DNA from: CAVLCC01 sp963661535
Lineage (GTDB): Bacteria; Actinomycetota; Coriobacteriia; Coriobacteriales; CADBOM01
NCBI GenBank assembly: GCA_963661535.1
Contig: CAVLCC010000054.1
Location: 1-12,725, forward strand
Length of the DNA: 12,725 bases
Reading direction: 5' to 3'
The translations under genes and the position numbers were made by a program. Every line of letters starts with the position of its first letter. Within the stretch, counting starts at the first letter, position 1. A model generated the notes under the pieces. That model saw only the letters and a list, made by a program, of their open reading frames with translations, searched no databases and was not told where the DNA came from. Positions 6,382-12,725 of the stretch are shown in pieces.

Positions 6382-7823
6382 GTTCATCTGATAACAATAA
6401 GCAGCGCAAAAGCACATCGCGTAACACAAAGCGCACACAATCTCAGACAAAAAATTCGCAGCAACAAAATTCTGGACGCGCTAGAAGAACACGCAGGGCG
6501 CATACTAATAGCAACAATCAACGCGAACAGGCTACTCCTCAAATTACCCGTGAGGAGCTAGAGAAACACAAAGTTGTTGAGCTTAAAGCTAAAGCTGAGG
6601 AGCTTGAACTTGAGATTCCTAAAGGAATTAAAAAAGCCGAGCTAATTGATCTTGTGCTTGATGCAATGGTAAAGGCTGAGGGCTTTGTTGATTGCGAGGG
6701 TGTGCTAGACGTATTCACTGACGGATATGGATTTTTGCGTGCTGATGGTTATCTACCTTCAGAGCATGATGTTTATGTTGGTGTATCAACAATTAAGCGC
6801 AACGGACTTCGCAAAGGAGACTGGATTTGCGGACAGGCACGTCCAGGGCGTGAGAACGACAAGTATGGTGCGCTGCACAGAATTGACACTGTTAACGGAC
6901 TTCCGTTAGACAAAATTCATGGCAGATGCAGGTTTGGAGATCTAACACCTGTATATCCAGATGAGCGTCTGGTTTTAGAGCATGGCAAAAATACAATCAC
7001 ATCGCGCACAATCGATTTGGTTGCACCAATTGGCAAAGGTCAGCGCGGACTTATTGTATCTCCTCCAAAAGCTGGAAAAACTACAATTCTAAAAAACATT
7101 GCTGCATCTATTACAGCCAACAATCCAGATGTGCACCTAATGTGTTTGCTAGTTGACGAGAGACCAGAAGAAGTTACAGATATGCAGCGTTCAATTCAAG
7201 GTGAGGTCATATCTTCAACTTTTGATATGCCATGCGAAAATCATATTGCTGTGTCTGAGCTTGTAATTGAAAGAGCAAAACGTTTGGTAGAAACGGGCAG
7301 AGACGTTGTTATTTTGCTAGACTCCATAACTCGTTTGGCGCGTGCATACAACTTGGCACAACCAGCTTCCGGACGTGTTTTATCTGGAGGTGTTGACTCA
7401 ACAGCACTTTATCCTCCAAAGAGGTTTTTGGGTGCTGCTCGAAATATTGAGGGGGGCGGATCACTAACGATTTTGGCAAGCGCCCTTATCGATACAGGCT
7501 CTAAGATGGATGAAGTTATCTTTGAGGAGTTCAAGGGCACTGGTAATATGGAACTCAAGCTCGATCGCAGCCTAGCAGATAAAAGAATTTTCCCTGCAAT
7601 CGACCCTGTTTCATCGGGAACTCGCAAAGAAGAGTTGTTAATTGACCCTCAAATGGCTCCACTTGTATGGGGTGTTCGCCGAGTATTAGCAAACCTAAAT
7701 AATACCGAGCGTTCGATGGAAATGTTGATTAAGAGCTTAAAGCAAACCAAGTCTAACCAAGAATTTTTGGTGCGAACTGCCAAAAAAGCTCAAGAAAAAA
7801 ACAGTTCATCATTTGAGCTATAA
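6378..7823 (+). CDS. rho: Transcription termination factor Rho
   Basis: A 481-aa RNA-dependent hexameric ATPase that ends transcription. Domains in order: a low-complexity basic tail rich in Asn, Gln, Ser and Arg (1-56); the Rho N-terminal helical domain (about 57-103, EELEKHKVVELKAKAEEL); a cold-shock-like RNA-binding domain (about 107-175, with DGYGFLR); and the RecA-type ATPase. Walker A is PPKAGKT (229-235) and Walker B is VVILLD ending at Asp315. The Q-loop region is GRVLSGGVDSTALYPPKRF and the R-loop region is ELKLDRSLADKRIFPAID. All key motifs are intact. ATG 6378 is preferred to the upstream in-frame TTG 6357: it overlaps the tal stop as ATGA and has GAGAAGG (6361-6367) at proper spacing. 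No rpmE follows, unlike the common rho-rpmE order, and no clear intrinsic terminator is seen after it. Confidence 0.98.
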   Translation: MSSSDNNKQRKSTSRNTKRTQSQTKNSQQQNSGRARRTRRAHTNSNNQREQATPQITREELEKHKVVELKAKAEELELEIPKGIKKAELIDLVLDAMVKAEGFVDCEGVLDVFTDGYGFLRADGYLPSEHDVYVGVSTIKRNGLRKGDWICGQARPGRENDKYGALHRIDTVNGLPLDKIHGRCRFGDLTPVYPDERLVLEHGKNTITSRTIDLVAPIGKGQRGLIVSPPKAGKTTILKNIAASITANNPDVHLMCLLVDERPEEVTDMQRSIQGEVISSTFDMPCENHIAVSELVIERAKRLVETGRDVVILLDSITRLARAYNLAQPASGRVLSGGVDSTALYPPKRFLGAARNIEGGGSLTILASALIDTGSKMDEVIFEEFKGTGNMELKLDRSLADKRIFPAIDPVSSGTRKEELLIDPQMAPLVWGVRRVLANLNNTERSMEMLIKSLKQTKSNQEFLVRTAKKAQEKNSSSFEL

Positions 7824-7952
7824 ATTTGCAAAATTCGCAAAATACTAGTTTTTAGTATGCATATATAAAGCTAATATATAAAGACTGAAGAATTTTATAG
7901 AGGCTAGAGGCAAAAAACTTATAAAGATAGATTGGAGCGTCAAGGATATTAC
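7824..7952 (+). other. Intergenic region between rho and the ABC exporter operon
   Basis: 129 very AT-rich bases. A short hairpin ATACTA/TAGTAT (7842-7847 with 7853-7858) has no T-run after it, so it is not a good terminator. Two near-identical words, CATATATAAAG (7860-7870) and AATATATAAAG (7873-7883), each contain a -10-like TATATA, but no convincing -35 was found. The operon's promoter is probably here but cannot be fixed. AAGGA (7942-7946) serves the ABC gene start. Confidence 0.5.
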
Positions 7953-9842
7953 ATGTCACAAGCTAAAGACCAAAAAGTTCTAACAAATGAGGAGAATTTT
8001 GACAATTTAGATAACTTTAGAACTATAAAAAACGATCGTATGATCTCTAAACTTATGAAGTATATTGGGCAGTATAAACGCTCAACAATTCTTACCCCCA
8101 TATTTACTGCGCTAGAAGTATTTATGGAGGTTTTAATTCCTTTTGTAATTGCAATTTTAATTGATCAGGGTGTTAATGCTGGCAATATAACAAATGTTCT
8201 AATTTATGGCGGATTGATGTTATTGATTGCATTTTTAAGTTTAGGTTTTGGAGTCTTAGCAGGCAAATATGCAGCAGATGCTTCTGCTGGATTTGCGTGC
8301 AATTTGCGATATGCAATATACGAAAATATCCAAACATTTTCTTTCTCTAATATCGATAGGTTTTCAACCGCGGGTCTAATTACTAGAGTAACAACTGATG
8401 TTACTAACGTGCAAAATGCATATCAAATGATAATTAGAATTGCCGTGCGTGGTCCTTTGATGCTTATATGCTCAATGGCAATGGCATTTGTTGTAAACGT
8501 TCCGCTAAGCACAATCTTTTTGGTTGTTGTTATATGTCTTGCATTTGTTCTTTTTGGAATTATGTTTAAGGTTATGCCTCTATTTAATCGCGTATTTAGA
8601 AAATATGATGATCTAAATGCAAGCACACAAGAAAACATCTCAGGAATACGTGTTGTAAAAGCCTTTGTTCGTGAAGAACATGAGACACAAAAATTCTCGC
8701 GCGCTGCAACTAATCTCTATAATATGTTTGTAAAAGCGGAGTCAATTTTGGCGATCAATATGCCTGTTATGATGATTGCAATATTTGGTTCAATGATTGC
8801 AATATCTTGGTTGGGCGCTAACTTTATTGTTGTTGGAAGCTTAACAACTGGCGAGCTAACATCTATGTTTACATATCTATTGAGTTCACTTATGTCTTTG
8901 ATGATGCTCTCAATGGTCTTTGTAATGATTTCTATGAGTCTAGCTAGCATTAGACGTATTAACGAGGTGCTAGACGAAACTCCAGATATTGTTAACCCAG
9001 ATAATCCTGTTATGGAAGTTCCTAATGGAAAGATTGACTTTAATCATGTTGGATTTTCATACAAAAAAGATGCAGCAAAAGAGACTTTGCACGATATAGA
9101 TTTGCACATAAAAGCTGGTGAAACCATAGGTGTTATTGGAGGCACAGGCTCAGGCAAGTCGTCTTTGGTTAACCTCGTTAGTAGGCTTTATGACGTGGGA
9201 AGCGGAGAGGTATTGGTAGGCGATATAGACGTTCGCAAATATGACCTTGAGGTGCTTCGTGATGCTGTGTCTGTTGTGCTGCAGAAAAACGTTTTGTTCT
9301 CAGGCACCATTTTAGAAAACCTGAGATGGGGCAATGAGAATGCTAGCGAAGAGGAATGCATAGAAGCTTGCAAGCAGGCTTGTGCCGATGGATTTATTGG
9401 TGAGATGCCAGATGGCTACAATACTTTTATTGAGCAAGGCGGCTCAAATGTATCTGGCGGACAGAGGCAAAGATTATGTATTGCTCGTGCTTTGCTTAAA
9501 CGTCCAAAAGTACTTATTTTAGACGACTCAACAAGTGCTGTAGATACAGCAACAGACGCAAGCATCCGCCGCGCATTTGCACAAAAAATTCCAGGAACCA
9601 CAAAGATTATCATTTCTCAAAGAGTTAGTAGTGTTGAGGATGCAGACAGAATTATTGTTCTAGATGATGGATGCATAAGCGGCTTTGCATCACATAGCGA
9701 ACTTATGGAAACAAACGAAATTTATCGTGAGATATATGAGACACAAACTAGTGGCGGGGGAGATTTTGACAAGTTAGAATCAGCCGAAGATGAGGTTGTG
9801 TCTAAAAATGACCCAAACATAACGAAAGGGGGTGAGGCATAA
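7953..9842 (+). CDS. ABC exporter half-transporter, degenerate-site subunit
   Basis: A 629-aa type IV (B-family) ABC exporter subunit: an N-terminal domain of six predicted membrane helices (about residues 35-330) fused to a C-terminal nucleotide-binding domain (about 360-600). Walker A is GGTGSGKS (396-403), the signature is VSGGQ (500-504) and Walker B ends at Asp524. The residue after it is Asp525 instead of the catalytic Glu (LDDSTSAVD), and the switch His is replaced by Gln556 (SQRVSS). These two changes mark the degenerate subunit of heterodimeric exporters such as TM287/TM288 or BmrC/BmrD. It can bind but not efficiently cleave ATP at its own site, while its intact signature completes the partner's active site. 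ATG 7953 is chosen over the in-frame TTG 7932 because of AAGGA six bases upstream. The stop overlaps the next start by one base. The substrate is unknown; drugs, peptides or lipids are the usual cargo. Confidence 0.93.
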   Translation: MSQAKDQKVLTNEENFDNLDNFRTIKNDRMISKLMKYIGQYKRSTILTPIFTALEVFMEVLIPFVIAILIDQGVNAGNITNVLIYGGLMLLIAFLSLGFGVLAGKYAADASAGFACNLRYAIYENIQTFSFSNIDRFSTAGLITRVTTDVTNVQNAYQMIIRIAVRGPLMLICSMAMAFVVNVPLSTIFLVVVICLAFVLFGIMFKVMPLFNRVFRKYDDLNASTQENISGIRVVKAFVREEHETQKFSRAATNLYNMFVKAESILAINMPVMMIAIFGSMIAISWLGANFIVVGSLTTGELTSMFTYLLSSLMSLMMLSMVFVMISMSLASIRRINEVLDETPDIVNPDNPVMEVPNGKIDFNHVGFSYKKDAAKETLHDIDLHIKAGETIGVIGGTGSGKSSLVNLVSRLYDVGSGEVLVGDIDVRKYDLEVLRDAVSVVLQKNVLFSGTILENLRWGNENASEEECIEACKQACADGFIGEMPDGYNTFIEQGGSNVSGGQRQRLCIARALLKRPKVLILDDSTSAVDTATDASIRRAFAQKIPGTTKIIISQRVSSVEDADRIIVLDDGCISGFASHSELMETNEIYREIYETQTSGGGDFDKLESAEDEVVSKNDPNITKGGEA

Positions 9843-11854
9843 TGAGTGAGCAAAAAAATATGGAAAATAACAATATAAATACTGATGAGCAAAATGCACC
9901 AAAAGGACCGCGTGGTCACCGTGGCAACGTTCGTATGCCAGGACAAAAATTTGACAGTGCCAGCCGAGGTATGCTTGGTAGGGTCTTAAAGTACATGATG
10001 TCTAACTACAAGTTCTCGTTTATTATTGTTGTGATATGCATCATTGTTTCTGCTGTGGGCGTGCTCGTTGGAAGTTTATTCTTACAATCACTCATCGACG
10101 ACTATATCGTGCCTCTAACCCAGCAATCTGTTCCAGATTTTGGACCTCTAAAAGCCTCGCTCGTAAAGCTTGCTGGCTTTTTTATGATTGCAGTTGTGTG
10201 TTCTTATGGATACAACCGAATAATGGTTAATGTTAGCCAAGGAACACTTAAGCACATAAGGATAGATCTCTTCACCAAAATGGAGACTCTGCCAATTGGA
10301 TACTTTGATACACATCCACATGGTGACATTATGTCGGTATATACAAATGACGTAGATACTATGCGACAACTAATTAGTCAGTCTATCCCACAACTTATAA
10401 ATGCAAGCATAAGTGTAGTTGTAACGCTTATAAGCATGATTGTTCTAAATATTCCACTTACCTTACTCTCTGTATTCATGGTTTTCATGATGCTGTTTTT
10501 TACTGCAAGGCTTGCTAAAAAAGCAGGGTTTCATTTTGTTAATCAGCAGCGCGACTTGGGTGCAGTAAATGGCTATGTTGAAGAAATGATTGAGGGTCAA
10601 AAGGTCGTAAAAGTCTTTTGCCACGAAGAAAAGGCTATTGAGGGCTTTAAGGTTATTAACGACCAGTTGCGTGAAAGTGCATACAAAGCCAACATGTATG
10701 GCAACGTAACAATGCCTGTAAACAACAATATAGGAAACATAAGTTATGTTTTGTGCGCTATTTTGGGGGCGGTGCTTGCTCTCAACGGTTTTACAGGTTT
10801 AACACTTGGAACTCTTGTTGCATTTTTGTCGCTTAATAGGAGTTTTTCGATGCCTGTTACGCAAATGAGCCAGCAAGTAAACATGGTTGTTATGGCTATG
10901 GCTGGAGCCGAGCGTGTATTTAAGTTGCTAGACGAAACTCCAGAAGATAACGGTGGACAAATTACTCTGGTTAGAGCTAGTAAAGATGAATCAGGAGAGC
11001 TCTGCGAGGCAGATCATAGAACCGGAACATGGGCTTGGAAAGGCGCAAAAGCTGCAGCTAAACGCGATGGAGTTAGTGTTCCAGATAGTTGGAGTAAAAG
11101 CGAGATTGACCTAGTTGAGATGCAAGGCAGAGTAGTTTTTGAAAATGTTGTGTTTGGATATACGCCAGAAAAAGTAATTCTGCACAACATTAATTTGTAT
11201 GCCGAGCCTGGTCAAAAAATCGCCTTTGTTGGAGAAACTGGCGCAGGAAAAACAACTATTACAAATCTCATTAACCGCTTTTATGATATTCAAGAAGGTA
11301 CAATTACATATGATGGAATACCTGTGCGCGAAATTAGAAAGGTTGACTTGCGCCACAGTTTGGGTATTGTTTTGCAGGACGTAAATTTGTTCAGCGGAAC
11401 TGTTATGGATAACATTCGCTATGGCAAGCTAGATGCAACTGACGAAGAGTGCATAGAGGCTGCAAAGCTCGCTAATGCCGATGGATTTATAACGCGTTTG
11501 CCCGATGGATATCAAACCCAGCTTTCGGGCAATGGAGGCAACTTGAGCCAAGGACAAAGACAGCTTTTGTCTATCGCTCGAGCAGCTGTTGCAAATCCTC
11601 CTGTTCTTATTTTAGACGAGGCAACATCTTCTATTGATACACGCACCGAGACACTTGTTCAACGCGGTATGGACGCTTTAATGGACGGTAGGACCAGCTT
11701 TGTTATTGCACATAGACTATCTACCGTTAGGAATGCTGATTGTATCATGGTACTAGATCATGGTTGTATTATTGAGCGTGGCAGTCATGATGAGTTGATT
11801 GAGCAAAAGGGCAAATACTACCAGCTCTACACTGGCAATTCGTTGGGTGAATAA
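9842..11854 (+). CDS. ABC exporter half-transporter, catalytic subunit
   Basis: A 670-aa partner of the preceding gene, starting in its stop codon (TAATG) after a strong AGGGGGTG (9827-9834). A polar N-terminal tail of about 50 residues precedes the six-helix membrane domain, which begins near residue 56. The nucleotide-binding domain has Walker A GETGAGKTT (464-472), signature LSQGQ (568-572), Walker B with Asp592 and catalytic Glu593 (LDEATSSID), and switch His624 (IAHRLS). It therefore supplies the hydrolytic site of the heterodimer; the Gln in its signature is usual for this partner type (as in TM288). Between the last membrane helix (DETPED, 364-369) and the ATPase domain (from 429) lies a linker of about 60 residues, including HRTGTWAWK, roughly 45 longer than in the first subunit. 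Similar linkers occur in some Gram-positive members of the family. The substrate cannot be inferred. Confidence 0.94.
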   Translation: MSEQKNMENNNINTDEQNAPKGPRGHRGNVRMPGQKFDSASRGMLGRVLKYMMSNYKFSFIIVVICIIVSAVGVLVGSLFLQSLIDDYIVPLTQQSVPDFGPLKASLVKLAGFFMIAVVCSYGYNRIMVNVSQGTLKHIRIDLFTKMETLPIGYFDTHPHGDIMSVYTNDVDTMRQLISQSIPQLINASISVVVTLISMIVLNIPLTLLSVFMVFMMLFFTARLAKKAGFHFVNQQRDLGAVNGYVEEMIEGQKVVKVFCHEEKAIEGFKVINDQLRESAYKANMYGNVTMPVNNNIGNISYVLCAILGAVLALNGFTGLTLGTLVAFLSLNRSFSMPVTQMSQQVNMVVMAMAGAERVFKLLDETPEDNGGQITLVRASKDESGELCEADHRTGTWAWKGAKAAAKRDGVSVPDSWSKSEIDLVEMQGRVVFENVVFGYTPEKVILHNINLYAEPGQKIAFVGETGAGKTTITNLINRFYDIQEGTITYDGIPVREIRKVDLRHSLGIVLQDVNLFSGTVMDNIRYGKLDATDEECIEAAKLANADGFITRLPDGYQTQLSGNGGNLSQGQRQLLSIARAAVANPPVLILDEATSSIDTRTETLVQRGMDALMDGRTSFVIAHRLSTVRNADCIMVLDHGCIIERGSHDELIEQKGKYYQLYTGNSLGE

Positions 11855-11888
11855 GGCTTTTTGGCTCCATTTATGAGGATAAAACTAA

Positions 11889-12593
11889 ATGGCGAGAAAG
11901 AAAAAAGAAACACAAGAAGAGACCCTTGATACTCGCAAAAAATATGTTTTGATTGCTATCAAAATTATGGAGGAAGAGGGAATTGATGCACTAAGTGTTC
12001 GACGTGTAGCCGATGAAGCTGGCTGCACGTGTGCAGTTCTTTATCGCCATTTTGACAATAAGAGAGACTTGATGATGGTTGCTGCTGTTAAGTTTTTGCA
12101 GCCTTATATTAAGCGAAACATGATTGACTGGAATCGTGATGACCTCAACTTTATCCAAAAAAATTTAATGGACTGGAAGACATTTATTGACGACGCATTT
12201 TGGAATAAACCATATTACGATTTATTCTTTTCGGATCCAAGAGAAGATAATCTATACGAATATATGCTTGAATACTACAGGCTTTTTCCGTCTGAAATGG
12301 TAAAGTTCGATGGTTTTACGGGTGCTGTTATCTTAAATACAAACATTCAAGATCGAGAGCTTATTTGTTTGAGGCGTGCTGCAAATAAGGGTTTTATCTC
12401 AATGGAGAATGCTGATTTACTAAGCAGGTTAGCTGCTGCTGTGTTTGATGGTTTGTTCTCTAGATGTCCTACTTCTAAAGATGATGGTGACACAATCCAA
12501 ACTTTAGCTGATGAATGTTTTAAATTAATCACAGAGCTTTATAAAACCTATGTTAACCAAGGCATCGATTTTTATTTCTGCACTAACCTTTAA
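11889..12593 (+). CDS. TetR-family transcriptional regulator
   Basis: A 234-aa protein with an N-terminal TetR-type helix-turn-helix: LSVRRVADEAG (35-45) is followed by the recognition helix CTCAVLYRHF (46-55) and the family's NKRDLM continuation. The N-terminal tail is Lys-rich. The rest, about 65-234, is the helical ligand-binding and dimerisation domain, with an aromatic patch (DWNRDD, FWNKPYYDLFF) that may line a hydrophobic pocket. Two cysteines (46 and 48) sit at the start of the recognition helix, which is unusual. It follows the exporter genes by 34 bases with its own GAGGA (11875-11879) and no visible terminator between, so it is probably in the same operon. Local control of the exporter, or of the promoter just downstream, is the simplest inference. 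The ligand is unknown. Confidence 0.92.
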   Translation: MARKKKETQEETLDTRKKYVLIAIKIMEEEGIDALSVRRVADEAGCTCAVLYRHFDNKRDLMMVAAVKFLQPYIKRNMIDWNRDDLNFIQKNLMDWKTFIDDAFWNKPYYDLFFSDPREDNLYEYMLEYYRLFPSEMVKFDGFTGAVILNTNIQDRELICLRRAANKGFISMENADLLSRLAAAVFDGLFSRCPTSKDDGDTIQTLADECFKLITELYKTYVNQGIDFYFCTNL

Positions 12594-12640
12594 CTACAAA
12601 ATCAACCAAAATTAAAAATATTTAAAAAAATTTAAGTAAA

Positions 12641-12716
12641 CGCGTTGACTTATTTAAAACTAGTGCTATATTGTACTTGTAATCGCGTTGACTAAATAAG
12701 TTAATTTTGATTACAA
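12641..12716. repeat. Direct and inverted repeats around the right-edge promoter (operator candidate)
   Basis: CGCGTTGACT occurs at 12641-12650, covering the -35, and again at 12684-12693, just after the predicted start site. ACTTATTTA (12648-12656) has an exact inverted match at 12693-12701. The second box contains an imperfect dyad, TTGACT-N5-AGTTAA (12688-12704). An outer perfect inverted pair, TTGTAATC (12677-12684) and GATTACAA (12709-12716), surrounds that dyad. The placement is what a repressor operator would show. The adjacent TetR protein is the obvious candidate, but this is inference. Confidence 0.6.
12645..12672 (+). promoter_or_regulatory. Strong extended -10 promoter facing out of the window
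   Basis: TTGACT (12645-12650), 16 bases, then TATATT (12667-12672) preceded by TG at the extended -10 position (12664-12665). An A/T-rich tract at about 12600-12640 could act as an UP element. Transcription would begin near 12679 and run to the right. No gene start is visible before the window ends. Confidence 0.7.
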
Positions 12717-12725
12717 CAGTGTTTA

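Noticed and set aside
7842..7858. Terminator after rho (ATACTA/TAGTAT hairpin)
   Set aside because: The stem is only six A/T-rich pairs and is not followed by a T-run.
12594..12640. Terminator after the TetR gene
   Set aside because: The stretch is A/T-only with no stable stem; it better fits an A-tract upstream of the following promoter.
1..12725. CRISPR array, tRNA, rRNA or insertion sequence
   Set aside because: No regularly spaced repeats, cloverleaf-like sequence, rRNA segment or transposase-like reading frame was seen on either strand.

Overview
The window is AT-rich bacterial DNA with every convincing gene on the + strand. Gram-positive ancestry is suggested by three things: a very large secreted protein that ends in a membrane anchor and basic tail, a tal-rho gene pair, and a heterodimeric ABC exporter with a TetR regulator. 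The mix is compatible with a low-GC member of the Coriobacteriia (Atopobium-like) or a Clostridia-like host-associated anaerobe. That assignment is inference; no rRNA or other strong phylogenetic marker is present.

Layout. (1) 1-1244: a tandem-ACT-domain protein whose stop overlaps the probable GTG start of a thiamine diphosphokinase; an upstream gene probably ends at base 6. (2) 1245-1555: non-coding leader with a 10-bp inverted repeat whose right arm can also pair with a second partner. (3) 1556-5254: a 1232-aa surface protein with signal peptide, Ser/Asn/Gln-rich linker, parallel beta-helix, duplicated modules and a degenerate LPxTG-like anchor, closed by a strong intrinsic terminator (5282-5319). 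(4) 5320-5700: a long regulatory region with several dyads, a TTGACA promoter, a short direct repeat and a possible 9-codon leader peptide. (5) 5701-7823: transaldolase (tal) and transcription terminator Rho, overlapping by ATGA. (6) 7953-12593: two ABC half-transporters overlapping by one base, then a TetR-family regulator 34 bases later. (7) 12594-12725: a strong extended -10 promoter embedded in direct and inverted repeats, pointing to a gene beyond the right edge.

How the parts work together. The two ABC proteins form one heterodimeric exporter: the first carries a degenerate ATP site (Asp for the catalytic Glu, Gln for the switch His) and the second carries the intact set. The adjacent TetR protein is the natural candidate for ligand-responsive control of the exporter or of the repeat-flanked promoter on its right. 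tal and rho are very probably co-transcribed from the 5479 promoter through a leader of about 185 bases.

Nothing here is clearly a new defence or mobile system. The points most worth a second look are non-coding: a 12-base word shared by the leaders of the surface-protein and tal genes, the dyad cluster and leader ORF before tal, and the repeat-bound promoter at the right edge.
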